Shown here: in pieces, positions 56,296-64,000 of the stretch
Layout: the number at the start of each line of letters is the position of its first letter
Position numbering within the stretch: the first letter of the stretch is position 1
Assembly: GCA_904830895.1 (NCBI GenBank)
Contig: LR882958.1
Coordinates: 3,860,001-3,924,000, forward strand
Length of the DNA: 64,000 nt
Source: Planktothrix rubescens CCAP 1459/22
GTDB lineage: Bacteria; Cyanobacteriota; Cyanobacteriia; Cyanobacteriales; Microcoleaceae
Direction: 5' to 3'
Notes under the pieces: model-generated
What the model was told of the DNA's origin: nothing
The model's input: the letters and a program-made list of their open reading frames with translations, nothing else
The model's database searches: none
Translations under genes and position numbers: made by a program

Positions 56296-56895
56296 TTATG
56301 GGAGTTTAGCACCAAAATAGTTTAATTTCCATAAACAACCAGACATAAAATTAGTAAAAATATGGGCTATAATCGGAATTAATAAATTACCTGTGGCGAT
56401 CGCACTATACCCTAAAATAAACCCCACAACCGTTGCCCAAATCACATAAGGCCATTGTTGAGAACCGCTAAAATGTAGAACCCCAAAAGCAATACTAGAA
56501 ACAACTAAAGCCAGAGTTCCTAATCCCAAATCCGATAACATTACTCCTCGGAATAATAATTCCTCACTCAGTCCGGGTAATAGGCCTAACCAAATTAAAT
56601 CCGGCCATAATAAAGGAGTTAAGACTAATTTTAAATAGGTATCGGCACTACGACTATAGGCAGGCCAAATTTTATACATAACAAAACTAGCCATTGTAAT
56701 CATTAACCCGACACCTAACCCCAACCCTAAACTAATCCAGGTAAAGTTAATCGGTAAAAGGGTGACATGACTCAGATATAACCAAGCTTTAGCGATCGCT
56801 AATAATATAATAGCCGTCCCCCCCATGGCTATCAAAACCTGAGTCCGGGTTAAAGATTCGAGTTCAAAATTGTTGGGTGTTTTTTGTTCTACCAC
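56296..56895 (-). CDS. CPBP family intramembrane metalloprotease
   Basis: A 199-residue membrane protein with the type II CAAX-protease (ABI/CPBP) pattern: SEELLFRGVMLSDL (two Glu and Arg), FGVLHFSG (His) and LIPIIAHIFTNFMSG (second His motif). Several hydrophobic helices are present. Members cleave prenylated or small peptides, and some mature bacteriocins, but the substrate here is unknown. The TnpB element is inserted just in front of it, and the tnpB frame overlaps its first codons. Confidence 0.88.
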   Translation of the reverse strand: MVEQKTPNNFELESLTRTQVLIAMGGTAIILLAIAKAWLYLSHVTLLPINFTWISLGLGLGVGLMITMASFVMYKIWPAYSRSADTYLKLVLTPLLWPDLIWLGLLPGLSEELLFRGVMLSDLGLGTLALVVSSIAFGVLHFSGSQQWPYVIWATVVGFILGYSAIATGNLLIPIIAHIFTNFMSGCLWKLNYFGAKLP

Positions 56896-58156
56896 GGGAG
56901 TTAAAAATTAATAGGATGTGAACTACCCACACTGACTTGGAGTACCAAGTACAGTGTCGGCTTCTGTACTCACAGGCGAATGCCTCAAGACAGACTTGCG
57001 CCCCCCTTTTGGTCTTACCTCCCATCCTACAGCGCCAAACGGCTGAACCATCCGTCTTTAGGATTCTGATACCTTCTGTTCTAATATTTATAGCTGCGTT
57101 TCCATCACGATCATGATCAGTACCACAATTAGGACAAGTCCATTCACGAACATCCAATGGCATCTGACTGACTTGATAGAAACAATTAGAACAGAGTTTG
57201 GAACTGGGAAACCATCTATCTATCTCAACTAACTTACCGCCTTTTTGTTCTAGTTTGTAAGCTAAGAAATTAGTGAAAGTTCCCCATCCACAATCAGATA
57301 TTGATTTTGCCAAATTATGATTACGAACCATGCCTTTGACATGAAGATTCTCTACTATAACAGCTTGGCTATCGCTGACCAACTTATGACTAAGTTTATG
57401 TAAAAAATCTTGCCGGGAATTACTCACTCGTTCGTAAACTTTGGCAACAATTTTTCTATACTTTTGTCTTGATTTACTTCCTTTTTGTTTGTGGGCTAAT
57501 TTTTTCTGTTTGCGTTTGAGATTTTTCTCATGTTTAGCAAGATGTTTAGGATTATCGTATTTAGAAACATTTTCACCATCAGTGACAACGGCAAAGTGTT
57601 TGATTCCTAAGTCAATACCATAGATTTTACCTTCTGAAATAGTGGGATTTTCCCCTTCAATTTCTGTTAGGATAGATGCCAAATATTTCCCAGAAGGAGT
57701 TTTACTAACAGTTACCGTCTTGATTTTCCCTGCAATTGGTCTATGTATTTTGGCTTTGACTATTCCAATATTTCCAGGAAGTTTGACATTACCATCAACA
57801 ATTTTGACGTTTTGAGGATATTGAATTGACTGTTTACCATGTTTAGATTTAAACTTAGGGAAGCCTGCTCGTTGCTCAAAAAAGTTTTTATAAGCAGTGG
57901 TTAGATTAAGTGTTGTAGCTTGTAAAACCTGACTATAACAATTAGCTAACCACAGGGTATCTTCGGCTTTTTTGAGCTTAGGCAGTAGGGCGTTGAGTGC
58001 TACCTGTCCCAGCCCTTTCCCGGTATCTTGATAAACCTGAATGGATTTATTTAAAGCATAATTCCACCACCAGCGCGAACATCCAAATGTTTGGGCAAGA
58101 TGTGCTTTTTGCAATGCAGTTGGATACAGACGGACTTGTACAGCTTGATGTAGCAC
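56864..58156 (-). CDS. tnpB: TnpB RNA-guided endonuclease of an IS200/IS605-type element
   Basis: A 430-residue TnpB. RuvC motifs are IYGIDLGIKHFAVV (Asp near residue 183), AVIVENLHVKGM (Glu near 268) and DHDRDGNAAINI (Asp near 348). A zinc ribbon, SKLCSNC...WTCPNCG, lies before the last motif. All catalytic residues are present, so it may be active. GTG is the start, preceded by AGGAGG. The last 60 or so residues read through the element end into the CPBP gene and are unlikely to be needed. No tnpA transposase is encoded, so it would depend on one in trans. Confidence 0.93.
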   Translation of the reverse strand: MLHQAVQVRLYPTALQKAHLAQTFGCSRWWWNYALNKSIQVYQDTGKGLGQVALNALLPKLKKAEDTLWLANCYSQVLQATTLNLTTAYKNFFEQRAGFPKFKSKHGKQSIQYPQNVKIVDGNVKLPGNIGIVKAKIHRPIAGKIKTVTVSKTPSGKYLASILTEIEGENPTISEGKIYGIDLGIKHFAVVTDGENVSKYDNPKHLAKHEKNLKRKQKKLAHKQKGSKSRQKYRKIVAKVYERVSNSRQDFLHKLSHKLVSDSQAVIVENLHVKGMVRNHNLAKSISDCGWGTFTNFLAYKLEQKGGKLVEIDRWFPSSKLCSNCFYQVSQMPLDVREWTCPNCGTDHDRDGNAAINIRTEGIRILKTDGSAVWRCRMGGKTKRGAQVCLEAFACEYRSRHCTWYSKSVWVVHILLIFNSRGRTKNTQQF

Positions 58157-58300
58157 TCGATTTGCACCTCCTGGTCTGAATATCTTACTACATAATACTG
58201 AAAAAAGATGGGGTCAACGTAGGTACCTACGTTGACCCGCCTTTCATCCCCCCGCTCACCTGGAAGTAGAGCGGGGGACTTCCCGGCGGTGTAAGTTAAG
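56905..58300 (-). mobile_element. IS200/IS605-type insertion element (tnpB only)
   Basis: The element holds tnpB and is bounded upstream by the end sequence that is repeated at 51127-51253, finishing near 58299 (CGGCGGTGTAAGTTAA). Downstream on the minus strand a hairpin (ACTGTACTTGG-TA-CTCCAAGTCAGT, about 56929-56955) marks the other end, where the guide-RNA part would lie. Left of it begins the CPBP gene; right of it the DUF3326 gene is cut. Exact ends are uncertain by several bases. Confidence 0.8.
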
Positions 58301-59389
58301 TTGATTCAAGGATAATATATTCGGACGCAGGGAGTTGGGATCAAGTCCAGCTTTATGCGCCACTAAAACTCCTAAAGCCTCTAAATAAGAGTTTACCTGT
58401 ATGGCATTAATTCCTAACTGTTCCGGGGTAACTTGCATTCGGGTTTGATTTTCCCCGACGGCAATAATTTGAGGCCAGACGCGCCGTGGCTCGGAGACGC
58501 GCCGTGGCTCGGAGACGCGCCGTGGCTCGTCTCTACTGAAACTGAGGACAGCAGAACCCCCACAGGCCGTTGCTGGAACCACAATAGCATCTACTTGATC
58601 CGCCCAAATTGTCCCCGCCATAGCTGTATTTACGAATTGGGGGGCACGACTCAACCCCACTAACACACAGGGTAGGAAGGTATAGCCCAATTCCTCCGCC
58701 GCCGAACGAGGGGATAATTCCGGGTCAATGGCCAGAGGAGAAAGGGCCGGAGCGTGGGCAGAGGGAATTTGAAAGGTGCGGACAATTAAATGGCTGATCA
58801 CTGCTTCGGCCCCTGCTAAGGGATCAACCCCCTGTCCATGACGATAGGCCTCTAAAACCCCACTATTTTCTGGTTCAGGAAAACGAGCAACCACGGCGAT
58901 CGCCTCGGCTTTAGCCTCCTTAATTAAGCGTTCTGCGGCCCTTAGCAGGCTGTCTGGGTTGCCAATAGTTCCCCAGGAAGCCCCCGAAGTCGAGGTTCGA
59001 ATAGCCACGTTCAGAGGGGCATCTGTTACCACATAGTCGGTTAAAGTTAGGCCCAGGGTTGCCCTAGCTGCGTCCGCCACTTGTAAATGTCGGAGGCGCA
59101 ATTCTGGCTCAATGGCTTGATCGAGGAGTAACCCCACCCGGTTTTGGTGGACAGGTTGCAGTCCCCAATTTCCGGCGGCCAATTGATCCAGGGCAAACCC
59201 TTCCACATATAGGGTATTGGGCATTGGCCAATAAAGTTGGGCACCATTGAGAACGTTAGGATGGGTAATCAGGGTATCTGCAACTTGAGCGATCGCCCGC
59301 GCTACAGGTAAACCATCCCCCGCATACCCACCAATGGCCGCACCAATTCCCGTTGGGATAATTAAAACAACCGTATAGGGCCGAGGCAT
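58256..59389 (-). CDS. DUF3326 protein, C terminus altered by insertion and by in-frame repeats
   Basis: A 377-residue protein of the cyanobacterial DUF3326 family: VVLIIPTGIGAAIGGYAGD at the start, then NVAIRTSTSGASWGTIGNPD and IVVPATACGGSAVLSFSR. Function unknown. Two oddities are visible. A palindromic repeat has inserted three tandem 18-base units that read EPRRVS in frame after SFSRD. The last 14 or so residues (LNLHRREVPRSTSR) are encoded by the left end of the TnpB element, so the natural C terminus has been lost. The rest looks intact. Confidence 0.8.
   Translation of the reverse strand: MPRPYTVVLIIPTGIGAAIGGYAGDGLPVARAIAQVADTLITHPNVLNGAQLYWPMPNTLYVEGFALDQLAAGNWGLQPVHQNRVGLLLDQAIEPELRLRHLQVADAARATLGLTLTDYVVTDAPLNVAIRTSTSGASWGTIGNPDSLLRAAERLIKEAKAEAIAVVARFPEPENSGVLEAYRHGQGVDPLAGAEAVISHLIVRTFQIPSAHAPALSPLAIDPELSPRSAAEELGYTFLPCVLVGLSRAPQFVNTAMAGTIWADQVDAIVVPATACGGSAVLSFSRDEPRRVSEPRRVSEPRRVWPQIIAVGENQTRMQVTPEQLGINAIQVNSYLEALGVLVAHKAGLDPNSLRPNILSLNQLNLHRREVPRSTSR
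58477..58535. repeat. in-gene triple repeat of the GTAGAGACG palindrome family
   Basis: The unit AGACGCGCCGTGGCTCGG occurs at 58477, 58495 and 58513 (period 18), and the last continues into TCTCTAC. It is related to the palindromes at 14076 and 17801. Because 18 is a multiple of three, the host frame is kept. Confidence 0.85.
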
Positions 59390-59433
59390 AGCAGATTAGG
59401 GGGAACAATCTTAGAAAAGTTAACTATTAACCA

Positions 59434-59622
59434 TCAAACCTTAGAGGTTTCCTCAACAGTTACAACAGCTTCAACATGGGCTTTTTGTTGTTCAGAATCA
59501 ATACTGGTAATTGCCCAGCGTAGGGGTTCCCCCCGTTTTTTTAATTCCGCTTCAATGGCTTGATTTAACTGGGTTGGAGATTCCTGAATATCAATTTCAG
59601 CCGTAATAAAATGGGTTGTCAT
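59434..59622 (-). CDS. conserved small cyanobacterial protein
   Basis: A 62-residue protein beginning MTTHFITAEIDIQESPTQLN, with RWAITSIDSEQQKAHVEAVV near the end. It looks like a compact alpha-beta domain. Function unknown. ATG 59622 is chosen over a longer frame because of the good start context. It lies between the DUF3326 gene and a ferredoxin gene, all on the minus strand. Confidence 0.7.
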   Translation of the reverse strand: MTTHFITAEIDIQESPTQLNQAIEAELKKRGEPLRWAITSIDSEQQKAHVEAVVTVEETSKV

Positions 59623-59659
59623 GGTTTGATTTAATCCTCTATATTTTCTATTCAAAAAG

Positions 59660-59704
59660 TAATGGGTAATTGCGAATTACGAATTACGAATTACGAATGG
59701 GTAA
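59660..59704. repeat. heptanucleotide tandem repeat GAATTAC
   Basis: Three to four copies of GAATTAC in a row, followed by a GAATGGGTAAT segment. It lies between the ferredoxin and the small protein gene. Confidence 0.8.
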
Positions 59705-59739
59705 TAAAAAGAGTTTGCCTCCCCTACCCCCTCTGTTCA

Positions 59740-60060
59740 CTAAGAAGTTTGGGGATATTGACGATGATAAACTTCGTCTTCTTTTCCGGCAACCAGTTTC
59801 AAATTAGAACGGGGATAGGCAATACAAAGAAGGACATAACCTTCAGCTTGAAGTTCGGGACTTAATCCCATACCCTCAGTTTGATCAACTTCGCCTTCCA
59901 TAATTTGGGCTGCACAGGTGGTACAAACCCCTGCATTACAAGAATTGGACAACTTAATTCCGGCATCCAAGGCAGCTTGGAGGATTTGTTTATCCTCTGG
60001 AACTTCGACTGTTTGGACGTTTCCTTGATCGTGAAATTCAACTGTATAGGTTTCAGACAT
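59740..60060 (-). CDS. plant-type [2Fe-2S] ferredoxin
   Basis: A 106-residue ferredoxin. Cluster ligands are in LSNSCNAGVCTTCAAQI (three Cys) and LLCIAYP (fourth Cys). It has the ILQAALDAGI helix and a short C-terminal extension (EDEVYHRQYPQTS). The extension and divergence from the main photosynthetic PetF suggest a specialised electron carrier. Partners are not evident. Confidence 0.92.
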   Translation of the reverse strand: MSETYTVEFHDQGNVQTVEVPEDKQILQAALDAGIKLSNSCNAGVCTTCAAQIMEGEVDQTEGMGLSPELQAEGYVLLCIAYPRSNLKLVAGKEDEVYHRQYPQTS

Positions 60061-60457
60061 TGTATTCTTGTTAGACCCTGAACTATTGTATCCTTGAGTG
60101 CAGCCGATCTGAATATTGAGCCTTCCTGATTGTGCAAAGAGACATCAAATTACCCATACAAACTAAATCAACTTTTGTCATCTATCCTAGGATATATATT
60201 ATAAAAATGATCAACTAGGCAAAATCATATTAGGTTTTACGGTTAAAATTTTTTCGGTTTGGTGACTATAGAGTTGAACCCAATGTGTTATAGTTATTCG
60301 GGTTAGATTTCTCCAGTCAATAGTATCTGATCTCCTCACCCTCTTGTGCCAATTTTGTAACTACTTGGAAGAAAATATAGCCTTTTTCACACACTGAGTC
60401 TGTGAAAACTAGCTATGGAATGTAGAAATTTGATAGGATGGGACGTTTGTGTTAAAA
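60061..60457. other. intergenic region upstream of the third ABC transporter
   Basis: About 390 bases between divergent genes. A palindrome, TTTTCACA with TGTGAAAA (60385-60410), extended by ATAGC/GCTAT, lies about 45 bases before the transporter start and could be an operator or hairpin. No gene is supported. The first part should hold the ferredoxin promoter. Confidence 0.5.
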
Positions 60458-62422
60458 ATGATGGAAAATATGAATAAATTTGATACTCAACTTTGGCAAC
60501 GTTTTTTAAGAATTGCTCAACCCTTCTTTTATCCTTTAGAACCAGGTAGTGGCAAGGTTTTTTTAAGTTTATTATTGTTATTATTAATCTTTCTGGGTGC
60601 TACGGTATTTGTTTTAGTGAGTGTTGTTGTTGTTATCAGTCAATCGGTTTTTCCCGATTTCTTTAATAGCATTGCTCCAGGTTTGTATGAATTGATCGCC
60701 AGGATTATTTATTCTCGCTATATTATTATCATTCTCTTAATGCTTGTCGTTCCTATCGGAACATTTTTATTGTACAGAAATCAAATTAAAACCCGTTGGC
60801 AACCTTGGGCATTTTTGAGTGTGCTTTTATTTATATCCCTATCTGTCAGTGGATTAAATGTAATTATTAGTTATGTTAATAACTTTTTTACGACAGCTTT
60901 AGCGGAAAGAAATCAGGATGAATTTTGGCGTTTTCTCTATGTTTATGCCAGTGTGTTTGTCGTAGGAACTCCCATTGTTGTCATCTATTCTTATACCCGC
61001 GATCGCTTGGGAAACTATTGGCGAAAATGGTTAACGGATAAATTTTTAGACCAATATTTAAGTCAGCGAGCATTTTATAAAATAGAATCGGAAAATAAAC
61101 TTGATAACCCAGATCAACGAATTACAGAGGATATTAAGGCATTTACGATTACCAGTTTAAAATTTTTACTAATTATTCTAAGTTCAATTATTGATGTAAT
61201 TTCTTTTACCGGAATCCTCTGGTCTATTTCTAAATCTCTTTCCATATTTCTATTGATTTACGCTTCTGTTGGTACGATAATCACGGTTTTTGTTGGACAG
61301 CGTTTAATTCCTATAAACTTCAATCAATTAAAACGAGAAGCTGATTTTCGTTATGGATTAATTCATGTCCGAGATAATGCCGAATCTATTGCTTTTTATC
61401 AAGGGGAAGAACAGGAACTCCTCCAAGTCAAAGAAAGATTTTTCAAAGCCTTTAAAAACTTTAATTTATTAATTGGTTGGCAGAGAAATGTTGATTATTT
61501 TACCACAAGCTATGGATATGCTGTGGTTATTATTCCTTCGCTAATCTTAGCTCCTATTTATTTTGCTGGAACAATTAAATATGGGGATATTAGCCAAGCT
61601 GGTTTTGCCTTTGCTCAAGTTTTAGGGGCTTTTTCAATTGTAGTAAGTCAGATTGAAATATTAAGTGCTTTTGCCGCCGGAATTAACCGTTTATCAACCT
61701 TCTCGGAATTTTTAGAATCTCCTAAATCCATGGAGGAAGGTCAGACACAAATTGATATGAAAGTTGATGATTCCCTAGCTTTAGATCACGTTACTGTCAA
61801 CACACCCAACTATCAAAAAATACTGGTTAAAGACTTATCTTTGAGCTTACCCGAAGGTCAAGGATTATTAATTATGGGTCAAAGTGGAGTCGGAAAAAGT
61901 TCTTTATTACGCACCATTGCCGGGTTATGGACATCAGGAACCGGGAGCTTAGTTCGTCCTGAATTATCATCAATGTTATTCTTACCCCAACGTCCCTATA
62001 TGATTTTAGGAACATTGCGTCAACAATTACTTTATCCTAATAGTAATCGAGAGGTGAGTGAAACGGAATTACATCAAATATTACAGTTAGTGAATTTAGC
62101 CGATTTACCCGAACGAGTTAGCGGTTTTGATACCGAATTAGATTGGGGTAATGTTCTTTCCGTGGGAGAACAGCAACGATTAGCTTTTGCCCGATTATTA
62201 ATCAGTAAACCTCGCTACGCGATTTTAGATGAAGCCACCAGTGCCCTAGATTTAAAAAATGAAGAACTACTTTATAAAAAACTATATGAAACTGGAACAA
62301 CTTATATTAGCGTTGGGCATCGAATCAGTTTATTGCGTTATCATAACAACGTTTTAGAACTCATGGGAGATCAAAAATGGCGTCTGGTTTCGGCTGAAGA
62401 ATATCGGGCAGAAATGATTTGA
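60458..62422 (+). CDS. ABC transporter, fused permease/ATPase (SbmA/BacA-YddA type), third paralog
   Basis: A protein of about 654 residues related to the genes at 2-1807 and 3943-5736, with a longer N-terminal membrane part (two extra hydrophobic segments). Walker A is GQSGVGKSS, signature LSVGEQQRLAFARL and Walker B AILDEATSALD. It stands alone, away from any recognisable peptide genes. Several ATG codons cluster at the start (60458, 60461, 60470), and the exact start is open. Confidence 0.88.
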   Translation: MMENMNKFDTQLWQRFLRIAQPFFYPLEPGSGKVFLSLLLLLLIFLGATVFVLVSVVVVISQSVFPDFFNSIAPGLYELIARIIYSRYIIIILLMLVVPIGTFLLYRNQIKTRWQPWAFLSVLLFISLSVSGLNVIISYVNNFFTTALAERNQDEFWRFLYVYASVFVVGTPIVVIYSYTRDRLGNYWRKWLTDKFLDQYLSQRAFYKIESENKLDNPDQRITEDIKAFTITSLKFLLIILSSIIDVISFTGILWSISKSLSIFLLIYASVGTIITVFVGQRLIPINFNQLKREADFRYGLIHVRDNAESIAFYQGEEQELLQVKERFFKAFKNFNLLIGWQRNVDYFTTSYGYAVVIIPSLILAPIYFAGTIKYGDISQAGFAFAQVLGAFSIVVSQIEILSAFAAGINRLSTFSEFLESPKSMEEGQTQIDMKVDDSLALDHVTVNTPNYQKILVKDLSLSLPEGQGLLIMGQSGVGKSSLLRTIAGLWTSGTGSLVRPELSSMLFLPQRPYMILGTLRQQLLYPNSNREVSETELHQILQLVNLADLPERVSGFDTELDWGNVLSVGEQQRLAFARLLISKPRYAILDEATSALDLKNEELLYKKLYETGTTYISVGHRISLLRYHNNVLELMGDQKWRLVSAEEYRAEMI

Positions 62423-62434
62423 GAAATTCAATCC

Positions 62435-62797
62435 TTAATCAGCTAAAACGGATTCAAAAAAACGACATTCTTGACAAGGGCCAAGGGGATTCACCGCACA
62501 GCGTATCAGTTCAGAATAGGCATTAAAACGACAGTTTGCATTTCCTAGAATCCAATGTCCATCAATTAAGGTTCTATCTTCAGGTCGTTGTACTGATTGC
62601 ACATACAAGGAAATTTTATGCAGTCGGTAACGACCGGATTTGAGTTGATAGCGATGACGACGCTCTAAAACAGTATAGGTTTGACCCTGGAAATTTAGAT
62701 AATGACCCGGTTGGGGTGTCCAATCTAAACAAATACGTCCAAGAGATTTATGAGAATGTGTTAGTATCAATTCCGTTGGTAGTGAATTTGGCTCCAT
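62435..62797 (-). CDS. conserved cyanobacterial protein, DUF6464-like
   Basis: A 120-residue protein. YLNFQGQTYTVLERRHRYQLKSGRYRLHKISLYVQ and a C-terminal Cys cluster (GNANCRFNAYSELIRCAVNPLGPCQECRFFE) are conserved-looking. The four Cys near the end could bind a metal. The family assignment is from memory and tentative; function is unknown. It converges with the ABC transporter gene. Confidence 0.65.
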   Translation of the reverse strand: MEPNSLPTELILTHSHKSLGRICLDWTPQPGHYLNFQGQTYTVLERRHRYQLKSGRYRLHKISLYVQSVQRPEDRTLIDGHWILGNANCRFNAYSELIRCAVNPLGPCQECRFFESVLAD

Positions 62798-62925
62798 GAT
62801 GGTTTGATTTAATTCAACAGGTTTTGAGATTATCCTCCTGAATGTTACGGTGTTCAGTCACCAAAAACAAGAGGATTTTTTGGTTTTATCCCATAAATAA
62901 AATATAAAAATTCTATTTATTCACC

Positions 62926-64000
62926 TTAATATTTACGTTCCTGGGGTTCAAATAGGGTAATTTTTACCGGACGATAGGCTAAATCAATACCCGCAGGGGA
63001 ATAATAGGCTAAAGTATGTTTTAGGAAGGTTTCATCATGGCGTTGAGGATAATCTTCCCGACTATGGGCGCCTCGACTTTCTTGGCGATTTAAGGCCGAA
63101 GTTAAAATCATATTTCCTACAATCATCAGACTTTTTAATTCCAATGCTTCAATTAATTCTGTATTCCAACATTTGCCTTTATCATCTAAATAAATCCGTT
63201 GATAACGATTCTGTAACTCCTGAATTTGACTTAACCCTTCTCGCATAACTGTATCGGTTCTAAATACACCACAATGGGAGGTCATAGCATCTTGAAACTC
63301 CTGACGCAGTTTCCCAATTCTGTAGTCTCCAGACTGGTCTAATAAACCTTGTAATTGCAATGCAGTTTCTTTCAAATAACGCTGTTCATCAATATTTGGT
63401 AACTTGCGATTTTGGACAAATTTGGCAATAGCCGCCCCGGTTCTTTTTCCATAAACCACACATTCTAATAACGAGTTACTGCCTAAACGATTAGCTCCAT
63501 GCACCGACACACAAGCGGCTTCTCCGGCGGCAAATAATCCATCAACAAAACTATCCGCACCACTTAAAACTTGACCATTAATATTAGTGGGAATACCCCC
63601 CATCGAATAGTGAACGGTTGGACGTACAGGCATCGGTTCCACCGCCGCATCAATTCCTAATAAACGGTGAGCTTCTTCCCAACAAAAGGGAATCCGACTC
63701 ATAATTTTTTCCCGTCCTAAATGTCGCAAATCCAAATAAATATAAGGCCCCCCGGCACTGCCATCGGGGTTAATTCCACGGCCTGCCCGCAGTTCTAAAG
63801 TAATCGCGCGAGAAGTAATATCCCTAGGTGCTAATTCCATCCGACTCGGGGCATAAGTCGCCATGAACCGCTCCCCATTACTATTAATTAAATAGGCTCC
63901 TTCCCCCCGCACAGCCTCGGAAATTAACACCCCCACCGGATATAGTCCCGTAGGATGGAACTGGACAAACTCCATATCTTGCAAGGGAACCCCCGCCATT
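62926..64000 (-). CDS. sdhA: succinate dehydrogenase/fumarate reductase flavoprotein subunit, C-terminal part
   Basis: The last 357 residues or so of the flavoprotein; the N-terminal FAD-binding part lies beyond the window. [15 protein letters not shown], the substrate-site [11 protein letters not shown], and [26 protein letters not shown] are diagnostic, and [21 protein letters not shown] is near the C terminus. It oxidises succinate and feeds electrons to the quinone pool in the thylakoid or plasma membrane. Confidence 0.95.
   Translation of the reverse strand, partial: MAGVPLQDMEFVQFHPTGLYPVGVLISEAVRGEGAYLINSNGERFMATYAPSRMELAPRDITSRAITLELRAGRGINPDGSAGGPYIYLDLRHLGREKIMSRIPFCWEEAHRLLGIDAAVEPMPVRPTVHYSMGGIPTNINGQVLSGADSFVDGLFAAGEAACVSVHGANRLGSNSLLECVVYGKRTGAAIAKFVQNRKLPNIDEQRYLKETALQLQGLLDQSGDYRIGKLRQEFQDAMTSHCGVFRTDTVMREGLSQIQELQNRYQRIYLDDKGKCWNTELIEALELKSLMIVGNMILTSALNRQESRGAHSREDYPQRHDETFLKHTLAYYSPAGIDLAYRPVKITLFEPQERKY

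Noticed and set aside
56864-58156. Cas12 effector or CRISPR-associated nuclease
   Set aside because: Size, motif order and element ends fit TnpB, and there is no array nearby.
59862-60137. Minus-strand ORF of 91 codons overlapping the ferredoxin gene
   Set aside because: It is in another frame of the ferredoxin coding strand and has no natural composition.

Overview
The window comes from a filamentous, Planktothrix-like cyanobacterium. Support includes repeated HIP1-type GCGATCGC octamers inside genes, a tRNA-Leu(UAA) gene carrying the cyanobacterial group I intron, NdhS, two heme oxygenases next to the AcsF cyclase, HemJ, a plant-type ferredoxin, and many families seen mainly in cyanobacteria (DUF29, DUF1830, DUF3326). 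Assignment to Planktothrix or a close relative is inferred from gene content and from the gene order of the microviridin cluster.

Region 1 (1-9600) is the most interesting part. It holds a microviridin-type RiPP cluster in the order transporter (mvdA), GNAT acetyltransferase (mvdB), two ATP-grasp ligases (mvdC, mvdD) and a 50-residue precursor peptide (mvdE, 8583-8735). A short-chain-dehydrogenase-like protein without its catalytic Tyr and Lys follows. Upstream on the same strand are a second transporter of the same family (cut by the window edge), a HEXXH metallopeptidase-like protein and a SAM methyltransferase. They may extend the pathway or belong to a neighbouring cluster. The precursor ends in TLKWPSDWEDS, a variant with Trp in place of the usual Tyr, Asp at the lactam position and a terminal Ser.

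Region 2 (9.6-18.5 kb) is mostly housekeeping: alpha/beta hydrolase, infC, surE, pheS, a secreted SH3 protein, folC, a PIN toxin-antitoxin pair, a DUF29 protein, the intron-bearing tRNA-Leu and ndhS. Region 3 (18.7-24.5 kb) is an AT-rich island of glycosyltransferases and methyltransferases that ends in a recent tandem gene duplication. Region 4 (24.6-31.0 kb) has rpsB, tsf, recG and a second surE, with structured and tandem repeats between genes. Region 5 (31.2-37.3 kb) is a tetrapyrrole module: ho1, hemJ, hemN, a second heme oxygenase, and a divergent acsF-type cyclase with an inverted repeat in the shared promoter region. It resembles the low-oxygen chlAII-ho2-hemN set of other cyanobacteria. 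Region 6 (37.4-51 kb) has an MFS symporter, a lipoprotein, a decayed DNA methylase, a NitT/TauT-type ABC transporter and an RND efflux pair. Region 7 (51.4-64 kb) contains cobO, aat, a degenerate RNase III-like protein, class III alcohol dehydrogenase, an internally deleted NCS2 permease, a CPBP protease, an IS200/IS605-type TnpB element that has cut into a DUF3326 gene, a ferredoxin, a third transporter paralog and the C-terminal part of sdhA.

The intergenic DNA is full of small palindromes, heptanucleotide repeats and MITE-like elements. One palindrome family has entered the DUF3326 coding sequence in frame. Start codons were moved from the longest open frame wherever a better ribosome-binding site or family length pointed elsewhere; these choices are stated in the entries.
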